From Nemertoderma westbladi (lineage: Eukaryota > Xenacoelomorpha > Nemertodermatida > Nemertodermatidae), in assembly GCA_032718475.1 (NCBI GenBank), contig JAUCBJ010006323.1, forward strand, positions 1-55,346: 55,346 nucleotides of DNA, written 5' to 3'. The position numbers were made by a program, and so were the translations under genes. This document shows, piece by piece, positions 31,816 to 43,452 of this stretch. The notes under the pieces were generated by a model that worked only from the letters and a program-made list of their open reading frames with translations, did not search any database and was not told the DNA's origin. Position 1 is the first letter of the stretch. The number at the start of each line of letters is the position of its first letter.

Positions 31816-33675
31816 ATGTTATTTACATAAGATCCTCGAACTAACACTGTGTGTACTGTATATATTTTATAGTAATTATCCCTACAAATAAGTAAAATTA
31901 TATTTGCCATTGTTCATAATTTAGCGCTTTATAGCTTTTAACTAACTATCTTTCGTTTTGTTATAACGGCTTATGTTATATATTATTAATGTTATATATT
32001 GTGATAACTGTTATTATGACGTTTATATAGTTTTTAGTATTCTTCTGTGCTCCACAAGGTGGTGCTATCATGCAGTTCTATACTTGGGTTTGTGTTATAA
32101 TATTCCAGGTAATAGAATTATTGTTAGAGATTAACTAAAAACATATCTCAACATTGATTGGATAAAACACTTTCCTTTAGTTTAAAGCTGCTCTTTAGTG
32201 TAGTTGAATTCTATTCGCTAAAGTAATCATGTATAGCAGCAACCTTAGTTTGTGTTAGTGAATAGTCCACTCAACTACCTTTATTTAGAGTGTCTCACTC
32301 TTACAGACTTCCATTTGTATGGGTTTGGTTGACAGTTTGTTTGTAGTTGAAAGAATTGATTGTATCCCAGAGTCAAGTGTTCAATTAATTGGTGCTATTG
32401 TATTCTATTCTATGATAAATTTATAATCGTTTCTGTGAAGAAAACTACTTACTCTTCTACCACTTACTCTACACTACATAAACTTAAACTTCTAGCCAAT
32501 CCGCTAGTATAATAACATAGGCCCTATAATTAAAATCAGGTTAATAAGTTATCACAGCTGGTTGTGATCTCCTTAATTTTTTTATTTGTTTGTGTTCTTG
32601 AAATGTTTCTCAATTTGTTTTAAAATTGAAATGGCACCAAGTGAAATCTTAGTGGTTGACTATGATGCCTTTAAATTGTTCAAATATTTAAATTACCTAT
32701 TCAAATTGTTGACAATACTACTTTTAATTAAGTTTTAGTGCGATGGAGTGACTTTGTATTAAATATATAATAATGTGGTATGATTATGATATCTATCTTC
32801 TTCGCGACAGATATCAACCGCCGCGGCCCGCGGATCATATTGAGTGTCGGTTGATTACAATTAGTAAACGATAGCTTATATCGTTACACTTATGATTTCA
32901 TTGTGTAGGATATATTTTTTGTCTAACATAAAATTAAAATATGGATCTTTAAACCTACCACCTAACCCTACAGCCCTACTGCACTTTAGGGCGGATTACC
33001 AATTAGGAGCATACAGTATGCGGTAACATTACTGAAATTCTCTCTGCCGGCTGGCCCTCTATACTTAGAGCAACCTTATTCTGAGTTAGTCAATCACTAT
33101 GTTAGCACCACTGACTACAGCCACCCATAATGGTTAATGAGTTTCAGAGCTTCTCTATTGTCTGTTTAAGCGCCACTGTTGAATACCTTTGTGTAGAACT
33201 GTCAGTATCTCTAACTATTACCTAACGCAATGCGTTCATTGCTTTTAGCTATCTGTACAAGCTGTGCACAGAATACACTGTTCCATTATTGTGTGTACCA
33301 TTACCTACATACCTAAGGAATTCCTCACTTAAATACTATAACTCTCTATCAGACTATAGAACTGTCTGTTACGCATACAGCATGCTACAACTAGCTTTGG
33401 CACTGCATAAAATATTTAATATATATAGTTTATATATGCGCGGATTTGTAGAAGTGATTTGTGAGTTTGTTTGCCGTGTTTATAATTCCTCGATCTGTCT
33501 GGTTTGTGTTGTTAACCCTTATTTGTTTACCAAAAGCCTAAATAACCAGAAGTAACCCTAGCCTAGCCTAGTTAATGCTTTTACTTCCTTGTTTTTTTTG
33601 CTTTGCTAGATATTTTGTTTAGATTGTTACTAATATTGGTTATTAATATTAATAGCATTATAAAATATCATTTTT
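31816..33675. other. No recognised gene
   Basis: About 1.9 kb of AT-rich DNA. One CpG-rich palindrome, CCGCGGCCCGCGG, lies at about 32820. An 88-codon frame (33289-33555) has no recognisable domain. Confidence 0.35.
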
Positions 33676-33830
33676 TTTAAGTTTTTTCCCCAGGTGTGAA
33701 AACATTTAAAAGGGTTTTTCCCCCGGCGAGAAATGTTTTTCACCAGGGTGATGTTTTTCACCCGGGTGATAAAGTTTTTTCACCCGGGTGATAAAGTTTT
33801 TTAACCCGGGTGAAAAACATTTAAAAAATA
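33676..33830. repeat. Minisatellite of CACCCGGGTG palindromes
   Basis: TTTTTCACCCGGGTGATAAA-like units of about 20-21 bp repeat four or five times, with diverged versions (CCCAGGTGTGAAAAC, CACCAGGGTGATG) upstream. Each unit holds the perfect palindrome CACCCGGGTG. The outer parts (AACATTTAAAA) are also repeated. Confidence 0.85.
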
Positions 33831-34594
33831 AAAATAATTGGCCGCAATCAACAATGCGTTCAACAATAGATATCATGTCATAGCCGTTTCGTATCAGAAC
33901 TATACAACATCCTCAATGATACCAGTAGTCGGAGTATATATTCAGTTAAGCCTATTTATTCCAGAGTATACTGTTATAATAATTCTCTGCTGTCGCACGT
34001 AAAATGAAAGTATTGATTTTGCCAGTTAGTCCTGCGCCTTCCTATAAGCACTCCAATTCATACTTACAGAATTTCGACTAAGATATCTGAATGTGGAATA
34101 TATTCTATGAAAGTGAAAGTATTAATTAATATACGGTAGGCCTACATAAAGTAAATATTGGTAAACCTGGCCTACTGAAGTTCACATATTTGAAGTTGAA
34201 AGCGACAACTTATGCATTCAGCATTGTTATTCATACTTGACTGTAGTTACTGAGTTACCAGTAATGTTGTACATCGTAAAATATAAGTTTTGTTTTTTGG
34301 TATAATATAACAACTATACACACTATGGAAGCTGGATAGACAACTAATTTGGTGCAGTTCGGATTGCTTTATCACTGAACTAACACGAATTACTATACAT
34401 GTATTATTATGTTCTCTATGGCATGGGTCTGTATGTTTGTTTATACAGTTATAAGGTTTGAGATTCTAGTCTTGGAAATGCCAGATTTAGATAGAAAGCT
34501 TCGAAAATTAGAATGATTACAACGTAGACGAAAAATATACTTTATCCGTTGCCATCAAAACAGCAAAATTATCACGATGACCCATTTTATCTGG
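33831..34594. other. No recognised feature
   Basis: AT-rich; a GTAGGCCTAC palindrome near 34136. Nothing else supported. Confidence 0.4.
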
Positions 34595-34850
34595 CGCATG
34601 TGAAGTATACCAGGTTATATTTCACTTTACAGTTAGTCCCATGTGAAGAATACCAGGTCTTTACTAAAACCGCAGGTTTCAGAAGGGCTGATTCTAACCA
34701 AAACAATAAACGAATATGTCTCTATACAGGTTATAAGATAGAAATAAGCGCTAGAAAACACTTAATAATAAGGATGAATTTGGAAAAATTTAATTCTTCA
34801 AATATAAAAAATTCCAGTAGAATTTCGACCAAAGTATTCTTCACATGGGC
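34595..34850 (-). mobile_element. MITE family 1, copy A
   Basis: The left edge CATGTGAAGTATACCAG and right edge GTATTCTTCACATGGGC form TIRs. The interior CTAACCAAAACAATAAACGA and CAGGTTATAAGATAGAAATA matches copies B, C and D. The orientation is reverse to B and C. A 111-codon frame over it is fortuitous. Confidence 0.85.
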
Positions 34851-35984
34851 ATTTTTTCTTATAAAGCAACATTACTTGCTATAATAATATTATCAAAAAA
34901 TATTGATGGTAAATCGTCAATCAATAGGTTTGTTTCTAGGTAGGAAACAATAGGATGCATTTTGGTGATAAATTATTGACGGCCTATATATTTACTTTAT
35001 TTCTCATTGCACCTGAACATTTTATTGCACATTATTTCATTAATTATTGTCATCAGACAATCAATTCTCATTACAAGTGTGATTTCCAACATTACGTTTA
35101 AGAGCTCTCTCCTTGTGTTTCTGTCTATCTCATGTACATATATAGTAGTAGGCCTACATATTTGACTTTTGGCCCCAAACGTCGTTTTTCCCAGGCCGAG
35201 CTTATAGTATCCTGTTTAGGGAGCGATCGTTTAGTGGGGCTGTAAGACCCAGCATGGTGCGTTCGATACGTAACTTTATAGCTGTTTGCCGGGGTGTGTG
35301 TGTGTGTATGTATAATAAATTAAACTATAGTCTCAGTTACCAAAAGGTATATTATATAGCCACACCAAGTCAATTGATAAATGCTTTTTCTGTAAATTGT
35401 GTAATGTGTTTGTATAGATAACATTCTTTATATTTTATATTTATTTAACTGATTAAATTTAAGGGACAGCTGATTTTAGCCAAGTATATATTATATAAGA
35501 CAAACAAAAGTGGAAATTATGTATGAATCTTACCTGATATATTCAATAGATAGCCTATATGTAAAATAATGAACAGTGGGGGCTGGGACAGTTTAATATT
35601 TTGCTTAAGAGTTGAGTTCCTTTGGAGAAGTGGTATAGTAGAAGTAAAGTTCCTATAAACCAGAGTAGGATTAACCTGTATGAGTTCGAACTTAAGGGCC
35701 CCACTCTCTCCCAAGGGGACCTCCACCTCCCAGGGCCCCTACCATACACTATAATACAACATATGTTACCATAATTCCGATATGTCATTATAATCTCCCT
35801 GAAGTGAATGAATTCACTAGAGTTGTTTATCCATATATTTTTTTTACACAATATAATGGATGTTAAAACATTTAAAAAATAAAATTCGTCCCTCAAATAT
35901 TGTGTATAATATTATCCTGCATCATATGGTGTATATCAATTCAATTTATTAAATTAAATTGAATTAAATATTTGCCATTCGTCC
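34851..35984. other. No recognised feature
   Basis: About 1.1 kb without gene signal; one GTAGGCCTAC near 35150 and a short GT microsatellite near 35296. Confidence 0.35.
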
Positions 35985-36195
35985 TCTTTTTTTTTAAATT
36001 TATCTTTATTAAGTGTTTTATAGCTCTTATTTCTGTCTTATAACCTGTACATATACTAATTCGTTTATTGTTTTGGTTAAATTCAGTCCTTCTGTAACCT
36101 GTGTTATTTGTGAAAACCTGGTATTCTTCACATGGGGTTAAGGTAACTGCAAAGTGAAATATAACGGCAGAAAGTCTGGTATTCTTCACATGGGC
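35985..36195 (+). mobile_element. MITE family 1, copy B (left end missing)
   Basis: TCTTATAACCTGTACATATA, CTGTGTTATTTGTGAAAACC and the right edge CTGGTATTCTTCACATGGGC match copy C. The left TIR is not recognisable, so this copy is truncated near 35985. Confidence 0.85.
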
Positions 36196-37329
36196 CAATA
36201 AGTTAAGTTACTAAACTTAAATCTGATATTTTTTGCATCACAAAATAGGGCTATGCAGACTAGCCATTATAATGGCATTATGTATAAATTGTGACTACAT
36301 TGTATTGTTTAGTTAATGGTACCAGTATGTATGACTCTGTGTGATTTCTCAGTGTGTTGCCCAGTAATTTACAGCCAAATAACCTCAGGCAAATGGGTCC
36401 CTTTGTCGCACCAGTACACTGCTATTCACCTCTATGAATGGTGTTTACGCTTAAAGTTTGATGTGTAAAGAACTTTGACAGCTGGAGCCAGTCTTTAGCA
36501 AATGATTTTTCTGTCTCTTCTGGGTTCGTTAATAGTTTCTTTTGTACTTTTTATAGGGTACAAAATGAACATTATCTGAACAAATATGGGCGTCATACTA
36601 CCTGTCTTGGTACCCCCCACCTCACGCCTACATAATAGGGGGCGATTGTTTCAAGCTAACCAAACCTTTACCGTGTACTTTACTAAAACTGGCTACAAAT
36701 TAGTTCAGTATATAGTTCGTGGTGCGCTGGTTCAATGTCACCCAGTAGGTAGTCAAGTTAAGTGGATCAATTAGTAGGGCTGTTAAAATATTAAGGTTAA
36801 TGGGTCGTTACTTCTTCTTATATAAAAGCCAAAACGTTGTGTGAAATCTATTCAATACAATAGAATTCAACAACTTATCCGGTTTGATTGGCATAACAAA
36901 ATATCTAAATGTTATCGGTTCATAACGTATTATTATGTGTTTTTCCCATGGCACGGTATATAACCACTAAGCATTCCAAAATTTGCTTGTTTGTTTTTTT
37001 GTTTGTTTTTTTTTGCTTTAAAATCCTATTGTTTTTAAAGTACTTGCTACCTCCTGTTAGTTTATTCAACTTAACGTTCAATAAATGGTGTTTTACTTTC
37101 TATTTGATTCTACTGTTACTGTATGTATTTATTTATCCTTGACGAATAACCGTTATTATTTTTTTATAACAAATTATTGGGCCTATAACTTAACTGGTAT
37201 GTTATTAATGTATACAATCTATTAATCTATACCCATATCCTTAACCTATCAACGTGCGGATTTTAAAGGTTAGTGACTCCATCTACTTTATTATAAATAT
37301 AACTCAATATGACATTAAAACTATTATAC
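36196..37329. other. No recognised feature
   Basis: AT-rich; a 62-codon frame at 36586-36774 and a hydrophobic frame at 36909-37142 have no support as genes. Confidence 0.35.
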
Positions 37330-38345
37330 CGATATTCACTTTGCTGGTGTGGCGTCGATCAGTCTGTATGTCACGCCGTGAGCAATATGATGGGTTTTTA
37401 GGTGTAGTCCAAATATTACTGCTAATGGATGACATGCTAATTTTATCTACTACCCGGCTTTTGCCATTGTTGAAATTAAATGCTTTACTTGACTACTGCA
37501 AGGAGTCAGGTATGGAAATTAATGAGAAAAAAACTTAAGTTCTTCGTCATCAATGCCAAGGCAAGTGATAAAATGCCCTTTGTTATTAATAACCTTGTTG
37601 TTAACTATTATGTAATAGTTATGTATATCTGGGTGTACCTATATGTTCAGATGGTAGTGTGCATAGTACAATTAATTTGCATCAGTTAAAGTGCGAGGCA
37701 ACGCTGTACTGTCCGGCCTGATTTACGGATATGAAGCTTGGTTATCAAAAAATACTTTACAAATAGAGAAATACTATTACAGAATGGTGAAAAGTTTACT
37801 TGGTGTTGTTAGGTCCCAGACACCTACCTACAGATGTTTGCTTAATAGAAATTGGTACTCCCACATTGAAGTATTTAATTATGCGAGAAAGGAAACGTTG
37901 TATGAGTAGAATGTTTAAAGTAGTAGATAGAGAGTTACCTTTTCACAAAGTGTTTAATCTATGCCGAAGCGCGAATTCACCAGGTTTCCGAATGTGCTAA
38001 CTGAGGCACAACATTTTGCAGATAACATCAATCCACTGGATGAGAACCGAAGTAGAATTATGTCTAAACCTTTGTCAGCTACAAAGTTTGTAACCTACCC
38101 TTAGTCAGTTTAACATTGCTTTAGTTCCGAATCCAATATATTTATGTCAGATACCTTTTGTGCCGGATTACTTACGTATTTATTTTACTCGATTGAGAGT
38201 TATGTCCCATAATTTGAAAATTGAGACTGGAAGGTGGTTAAGGCTGTCGAGAGAGAACCGTGTGTGTCGCTGTGATAACCAATCGGTGCAGACAGAGACA
38301 CACGTTCTTAACTTCATTGTCCCATTTCCAAACCGTTTCGTGTTA
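37330..38345 (+). pseudogene. Third LINE family, reverse transcriptase remnant with many breaks
   Basis: The translation pieces are in order but in several frames. LLLMDDMLILSTTR is the catalytic motif C region, with MDD in place of YADD. Then come LLDYCKESGMEINEKKTK, MPFVINNLVVNY, VYLGVP-like, SGLIYGYEAWLSK, KSLLGVVRSQTPTYRCL, and finally YLRIYFTRLRVMSHNLKIET with GRWLRLSRENRVCRCDN and QTETHVLNFIVPFP. This order and the C-terminal Cys/His-like RVCRC...QTE.H motif belong to a non-LTR retrotransposon family frequent in marine invertebrates. It lacks its N-terminal half and is long dead. Confidence 0.8.
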
Positions 38346-39162
38346 CCCCCTATTTTCACACTAATCTTATTTTTTCATCATTACCGGAATAGTATAGAGT
38401 ATATAGATAGATAGTATGGATTAATTAAATTAGGTAAGATTATATTAGTTTGGATTATATTAATTAGGATTAAATTGTTTGTATTTGAAGTCATAATAAC
38501 TGGACGATATTTTTTATTGCCGTAATTGTTTATTTGTAAATGGTTGTTTTGATCTGTATAATTTCAATTTGAATTAGTTATTCTGTGCCGTAAAATTATT
38601 ATATATATATATATATTATTATGATATATCATTATGATTATATTATTATATATATTTCGTGGAAAAATACGTCAATAAACATATATATATATATATGTAC
38701 CACGACTGCAGTATTTCACAGAGATGAGTTCTAATTCTAAAATCCCCGAATATAATTAAGTTCTTTAATTCCATTTCTAACAACATCTGTGATCTGTGAT
38801 TGGTCTCACTTATTATCAGAGGCATGCCACAGTACTATTATTTAAACAGATTGGTACCATAGATCCTAAGCTATTTTAATATTTAAGGTACGATAAATGA
38901 TTTAGTTAATTAATTGTAAATTATTAGTGTTTATAAATTTGTATAAAAATATTTTTTTAAATATTTAATTATATGATAATTGCTGTTACTTTATAATTTT
39001 TAATGTGGTAATTATTTCTTAATTAATTCTAATTAATTATTTATTGGCCTTATTTTCCACAATTGTTTAGTTTCATACTGTTTTTTTTATTTATCAATTG
39101 ACTTTTTTTTTCTTTGTATAATTTTATCGTAGGCCTATTTATTTACCTCCTTTTTTTCACAG
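38346..39162. other. AT-rich, with TA microsatellite
   Basis: Alternating TA lies near 38595-38615 and 38678-38697, with ATATATCATTATGAT palindromic sequence between. The segment just before 39162 (CCTCCTTTTTTTCACAG) looks like a splice acceptor for the exon that follows, so part of this may be an intron in the 5' UTR of the Ig gene. Confidence 0.45.
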
Positions 39163-39178
39163 CGTTTCTCCTACAAAG

Positions 39179-39242
39179 ATGAATGAACACAAGTTATCAA
39201 ATAATAAAATCGATGTGATTTTCCTCTTCTTGGTTATTTTAT
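39179..39242 (+). CDS. Predicted signal-peptide exon of the Ig-domain gene
   Basis: The ATG at 39179 gives MNEHKLSNNKIDVIFLFLVI and then L: a lysine-containing n-region and a hydrophobic core, as in a signal peptide. The exon ends at a consensus donor, TTTTAT|GTAAGT, leaving one base in the last codon (phase 1). It is preceded by a good acceptor (TTTTTTTCACAG, 39162) and 16 bases of likely 5' UTR. The first Ig exon at 53126 starts with the two bases needed; joined, the codon is TGC and the protein continues ...VIL-C-GHSEAIQ. The intron would be ~13.9 kb. Phase-1 splicing between leader and V exon is the usual Ig arrangement. The pairing is inferred from phase, strand and order only. Confidence 0.5.
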
Positions 39243-39779
39243 GTAAGTTGAACCTTAGCATAATAAAATATTGTAATAATATTAAATTCAAATTGTTTAT
39301 TAAAACTGGACTGATTTTTCCATTATTATATTATTTTCTCATTGCTGGTGAATAGGTCTTTATAGTTAAATTTAGTGTTACAGGTAAGTATTTTATATAT
39401 GGAGGCGAAAATAAAAAAATCTAACATAACTTTTCTTTGTACTGTACATACATGCTTTTTTCCTCATGATATATAAAGAATGCACCAATCCGTAATGACA
39501 CTCTTATTAATTTTTTAAACATATCCCACACTGGTAAAACCGAGCATCACACTTCAGAAACAACTTCCATCGACTTCCTGGACACTGATGTACCCAGTTG
39601 TGTCATGATGGTTAATGAGTAAGTGTTAGAAACACGAAACACTGGAGGAAACCCGAAGGATCATCTCTCTTGGCTGTTACCTATAAGGCAGGGTAGGGCA
39701 CCACACTAACTCCCAAGGATGAACACTCCGTAACTATTCAACCCTTTCTACTAACCTATATCAGAAACCAGGTCCCATA

Positions 39780-39905
39780 TCTCTGTGTTGGAGCGCCAGT
39801 TACGAAATAGTAACTGGCTAGGCATGGGAACGAACTCATGACCTCCCAGCTAGAAGGAATGCGAATGACCACTCCACTATAGTGGAACACCGGTTACACG
39901 CCGAT
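39780..39905 (-). mobile_element. tRNA-derived SINE-like fragment
   Basis: On the minus strand TATAGTGGAGTGGTCATTCG resembles an A box and GAGTTCGTTCCC (39826-39837) a B box, with tRNA-like spacing. The tRNA fold is degenerate, so it is a SINE head or tRNA pseudogene, not a working tRNA. Confidence 0.55.
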
Positions 39906-40056
39906 CTATATGTATTGGGAAGGATTAGAGCCTCATGATTTAGGGTTAGGGTTCAATTACTGCTTTAATTGTGGTTAGTGTCCGACCAACAAACCCTAGA
40001 ACCTAAAATACAAACCAATATCCCAGTCATTAAGTAACCCAAGTCAGCCAAGTAAC

Positions 40057-40344
40057 GCCCATGTGAAGAATACCAGGATTTCACTTTTCGGTCGACTTTT
40101 TATTGGAATTTTATATATATGAAGATTTTTTATTTTTATTAATTTATCTTTATTAAGTGTTTTATAACGCTTATTTCTGTCTTATAACCTGTACATATAC
40201 TAATTGGTTTATTGTTTTGGTTAGATTCAGCCCTACTGTACTGTAACCTGTGTTTTTGGTGAAAACCTGGTATTCTTCACATGGGGGGTAACTGCAAAGT
40301 TAAATGTATATAACGGCAGAAAGTCTGGTATTCTTCACATGGGC
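40057..40344 (+). mobile_element. MITE family 1, copy C (full length, ~288 bp)
   Basis: It starts CCCATGTGAAGAATACCAG and ends CTGGTATTCTTCACATGGGC, TIRs of about 19 bases. A second CTGGTATTCTTCACATGG lies internally, about 60 bases from the right end, so the right side carries a duplicated terminal motif. The interior is AT-rich and non-coding. It serves as the reference for copies A, B and D. Confidence 0.9.
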
Positions 40345-40797
40345 CCCTAGTAAAATAAGGTTGTTTGTTTTCCATATAAATATGGGGCCACAAGTGTGAT
40401 AGTGCGGATCAAGCAACCAACAAACATGGTTGACCAAAAAATACCGATAGAATTCTCCCTTCGTATACTCTCGCTCATTTTAATTGATATACTTTGTAAT
40501 TAATTAATTAATTACAACCCACTTGTTGCTGATGAGTTTCTTTCAAGGGCACGTCATAGGGCAAAACAAAGCGTAGTTTTATTCCATAATATTGCTTTTC
40601 CACCTCCCATCCCATGTTCTGAGTAAACCATTAGTACCGATAGAGAAGTATAGGGCCTCCACTCCACAGGGATGCATTCATACACACACATCGCTCCCAG
40701 GTAGTGCCGTTACGTTTGGAGAAGCGAGATGTATGCTAGTACCAGTAGGCCTAAATTGAAAATAAGTTGCATTTCTTTCCTACGTGTGTTATAAAAA
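40345..40797. other. No recognised feature
   Basis: Intron DNA; an (AATT)n patch near 40498 only. Confidence 0.4.
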
Positions 40798-40937
40798 TAA
40801 CGGATATCCGACAAAAGTCTAACGGATATCCGACAAAAGTCTTAAACTGATATCCGACAAAATTCTAACGCGGATATCCGACAAAATTCTAACGGATATC
40901 CAACAAAACTACCCGACAAAAGTCTAACGGATATCCC
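40798..40937. repeat. 22-bp minisatellite, about six copies
   Basis: The unit is AACGGATATCCGACAAAAGT plus CT, with variants. Each unit includes the palindrome CGGATATCCG. Confidence 0.9.
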
Positions 40938-42119
40938 ACATCCACAAATACACATTCCTTACTCATTAAGTGTAAGTTTTGCATTATTCATTTCATGTCA
41001 GTAGAGAGAGTATCTATCTGTATTACTTTAGAATTCTCACATCTTCTCTGACCCAAATCTACAAAGACTTTTAATTGGATCGTGATGTTAATCAACATGT
41101 AACACATCTGACTCAATCTCTGTCCCCTGCACGTTATCCATTCCACCGTGGGAAGCTTTGCTACTACGAGTTGTATTCATAAGACCTTGTACAGGTACCG
41201 GTACCGGCTTTATTGTTGTAGGCTGTTTATCTTGGAGCCGAAATTTGGCGCGATTTGTTAACAAAAGCTTCTATTGTCGACTCATTGAAGCCTAATTATA
41301 AGTTTGGCTGTTTCCCCAGCGACGCGAGCTGTGGGGGAATGATTGGAATTCGTGTAATTAATTACGTTTATGAAAGTTGGCCTGCTACTCAGACTCAGAG
41401 CGTTGTTGTTCGTATCGAATTAAACATTGAAATACTATAACCCACAGATTGATTTGATATTTGTAAAATAAAAGTAAAAGTATAATAAAAGTTATAAAGT
41501 ACTACGGGGCAGCCCAGAAAGAATTGGCTACTGACCGGACCCCAGAAACATCAGAAGAATTCATTTTTGAATAACTTATTGAAATGAGAACGATAATTTC
41601 TTGGAATCCTCCGAAGTCAGATCCGAGTTGTTGGTTTAATTATCTATTAATTTTGTATCATTGGTTGTAAACTCAGTAAAAGTATTTAAGTAAATACGGG
41701 CGTGCTTAATTTGGCTTGTGTTTTTCAAATTTCTTAAATAAACATAAAATTCTTCTTATTAATTTACAGTTCTGAATAAAATCGGTAATTCGAAAAGCCA
41801 AATTCTACATTGTTGTCGATAAAAACACCTTATCCGAATACTGTGATATATTACAATAGAATACATCTAGTGAGTTTCCGTGACAACCAAATTAATAGAC
41901 ACTTAGTAACATCTAAGTTAGGACACTGCCTTGTCTTTCGGAAGATGCCACGAAATTGCATTTTGAAAAAAAAATTTAAAATATGAAATCGTATCAAATT
42001 TTATACCAAGAATATGTTTATAATTGTTAAACGTTATATATATATTTATTGTCATCATTATTATCACTAGGCCTATATTAATAAATAATTTTTTATTCAT
42101 TAGAAAAGACTATTATTCG
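40938..42119. other. No recognised feature
   Basis: About 1.2 kb. A 61-codon frame at 41255-41440 (with CFPSDASCGG) is not repeat-like but has no recognisable domain or splice context. Confidence 0.35.
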
Positions 42120-42288
42120 ATTTTCACTCACTTTAGCGAAATTCAACTATTCTGTCCGAGTGGTTGAGTTTTACAAGAGTTGGCAGGTTTTTAGCACGAG
42201 CGAAGCGACTGTTAAAATACCAACGAGTTGAAAACTCAACACACGAGGGCAGAAAAACTTAATTTTGCTAAAGAAAATGAGTGGAAAA
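42120..42288. mobile_element. Foldback element (~170 bp)
   Basis: The left arm TTTTCACTCACTTTAGCGAA and right arm TTTTGCTAAAGAAAATGAGT are inverted copies. So are GTGGTTGAGTTTTACAAGAG and GAGTTGAAAACTCAACACAC. The centre is AGCACGAGCGAAGCGACTGT. Non-coding, MITE-like. Confidence 0.8.
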
Positions 42289-42323
42289 TAGTGTTTTCCG
42301 TTACGTTATTATATCGAATATAT

Positions 42324-42561
42324 TGTTTTATTTGAAAAAAGTCAATTAGTTAATAAAAAAAATACTTTTTTAACTAATTTTCCATAAAATTAGTTACAAA
42401 AAACTTTTTTAAAAATTTTTTAAACTAATTTTCCGAAAAAATTAGTTAATAAATGACTTTTTTTTAACTAATTTTCTGGGAAATTAGTGAAAAAAAGTTA
42501 GATTCTTTAACTCAATTTTAAAAATATTAGTGAGAAAAATAGCCTTTTTCAAATAAAAAAC
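42324..42561. mobile_element. MITE family 2 (~238 bp), TTTTATTTGAAAAA ends
   Basis: The left end GTTTTATTTGAAAAAA and right end TTTTTCAAATAAAAAAC are inverted. The interior is built from CTAATTTTC...GAAAATTAG-like palindromes. Its right ~80 bases are shared with both copies of the 346-bp duplication at 43453-44144. Confidence 0.8.
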
Positions 42562-42839
42562 CTGTTTGCTAATTCTGTGGATAATTAAAATATTCAATCC
42601 GATAGAAAGAACCCACAACAAGTACTGGTTACAAAAATTAATTATTGTAAAATAAAGATTTCTTCGCCCGTAACACCAGACATTATACTCACAAAATCTG
42701 ACGACTTATTTCTAATGCGGTCCCCCCAGAACTATACTCCCCAGAGGAAACTTCAGTACTCATTTAGCTACCACTTAAGGATGCAAGGCAGAGATGCGCC
42801 TTGGCTGGTCCCTTTAAAGCATTCGTGACGAAACGAAAA
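42562..42839. other. Possible SINE body
   Basis: Downstream (minus strand) of the tRNA-like head at 42845-42930. AAGGATGCAAGGCAGAGATG and CTTGGCTGGTCCCTTTAAAG could be its body, but there is no second copy in the window to confirm this. Confidence 0.3.
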
Positions 42840-42844
42840 CTCCC

Positions 42845-42930
42845 CTAGCTACCATGCAGGGTTCGAACCCACGACCTACGGCCGAGAGATTTGACTACAT
42901 GTGAACTCCATTTAACCACCACATCATTCG
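42845..42930 (-). mobile_element. tRNA-derived SINE head
   Basis: On the minus strand GTGGTGGTTAAATGGAGTTC is A-box-like and GGGTTCGAACCC (42859-42870) is a perfect B box, about 40 bases apart as in a tRNA. The acceptor stem is not preserved, which favours a SINE over a functional tRNA. Confidence 0.7.
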
Positions 42931-43195
42931 GTAGAAATGAATTAAGAATTGGTGGAATTTCAATTTGAGCATGTGAACGTGAACCTTACTGAAAATTATA
43001 AATACTATTATTATTATTATATTTAAAAACAATTATATGTATAGTTGATTCACTATCTATACACACACTGTAAGCGTGAAGGCCTATAGAAAGTAAGGTA
43101 AAATATGTTAAAGCGGGGAGATTAAATATTAAAGATGTTGAAGGCCGACACGCGCTGGTGAAGTTCAAATAGAACCATAGAAACATATGGACCTG

Positions 43196-43258
43196 TTGAA
43201 AAATTAACGCTGGGACCGGGATTCGAACCAGGGACCTTTCGTCGTGTAGACCTATAAT
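43196..43258 (-). mobile_element. tRNA-like 3' half (SINE relic)
   Basis: On the minus strand CCCTGGTTCGAATCCCGGTC holds a perfect B box with a T-stem. The 5' half with an A box is not evident. Confidence 0.6.
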
Positions 43259-43274
43259 GGGAACCTGGCTTTGC

Positions 43275-43363
43275 TGGGGTAATGATAATAAAAGCGCTTT
43301 GAGTATGCTGAGCGTAGAAAAGCGCTATATAAATAACCAATATTATTATTTATTTATTATTAG
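43275..43363 (+). mobile_element. Conserved LINE/SINE 3' tail (L2-like)
   Basis: AAAAGCGCTTTGAGTATGCT and AGAAAAGCGCTATATAAATA followed by a TTATTATTTATT tail match the widespread 3' end shared by L2-clade LINEs and the SINEs they mobilise. The orientation is opposite to the tRNA-like piece just upstream, so they are probably separate insertions. Confidence 0.65.
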
Positions 43364-43452
43364 ACCTACTTTTTACGTGTCCCTTACGGCTTGGTTTCTC
43401 CCATGTGCGCTCTATTTATTACCCTACATTTACGCAGCAATGTGCTTCCTGC

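Noticed and set aside
41255-41440. Additional exon of the Ig gene (61-codon frame with CFPSDASCGG)
   Set aside because: There is no Ig motif, no fitting splice sites in phase 1, and it ends in a stop codon.
42845-42930. Functional tRNA gene on the minus strand
   Set aside because: A perfect B box and A-box-like sequence are present, but there is no closing acceptor stem and SINE-like sequence follows.
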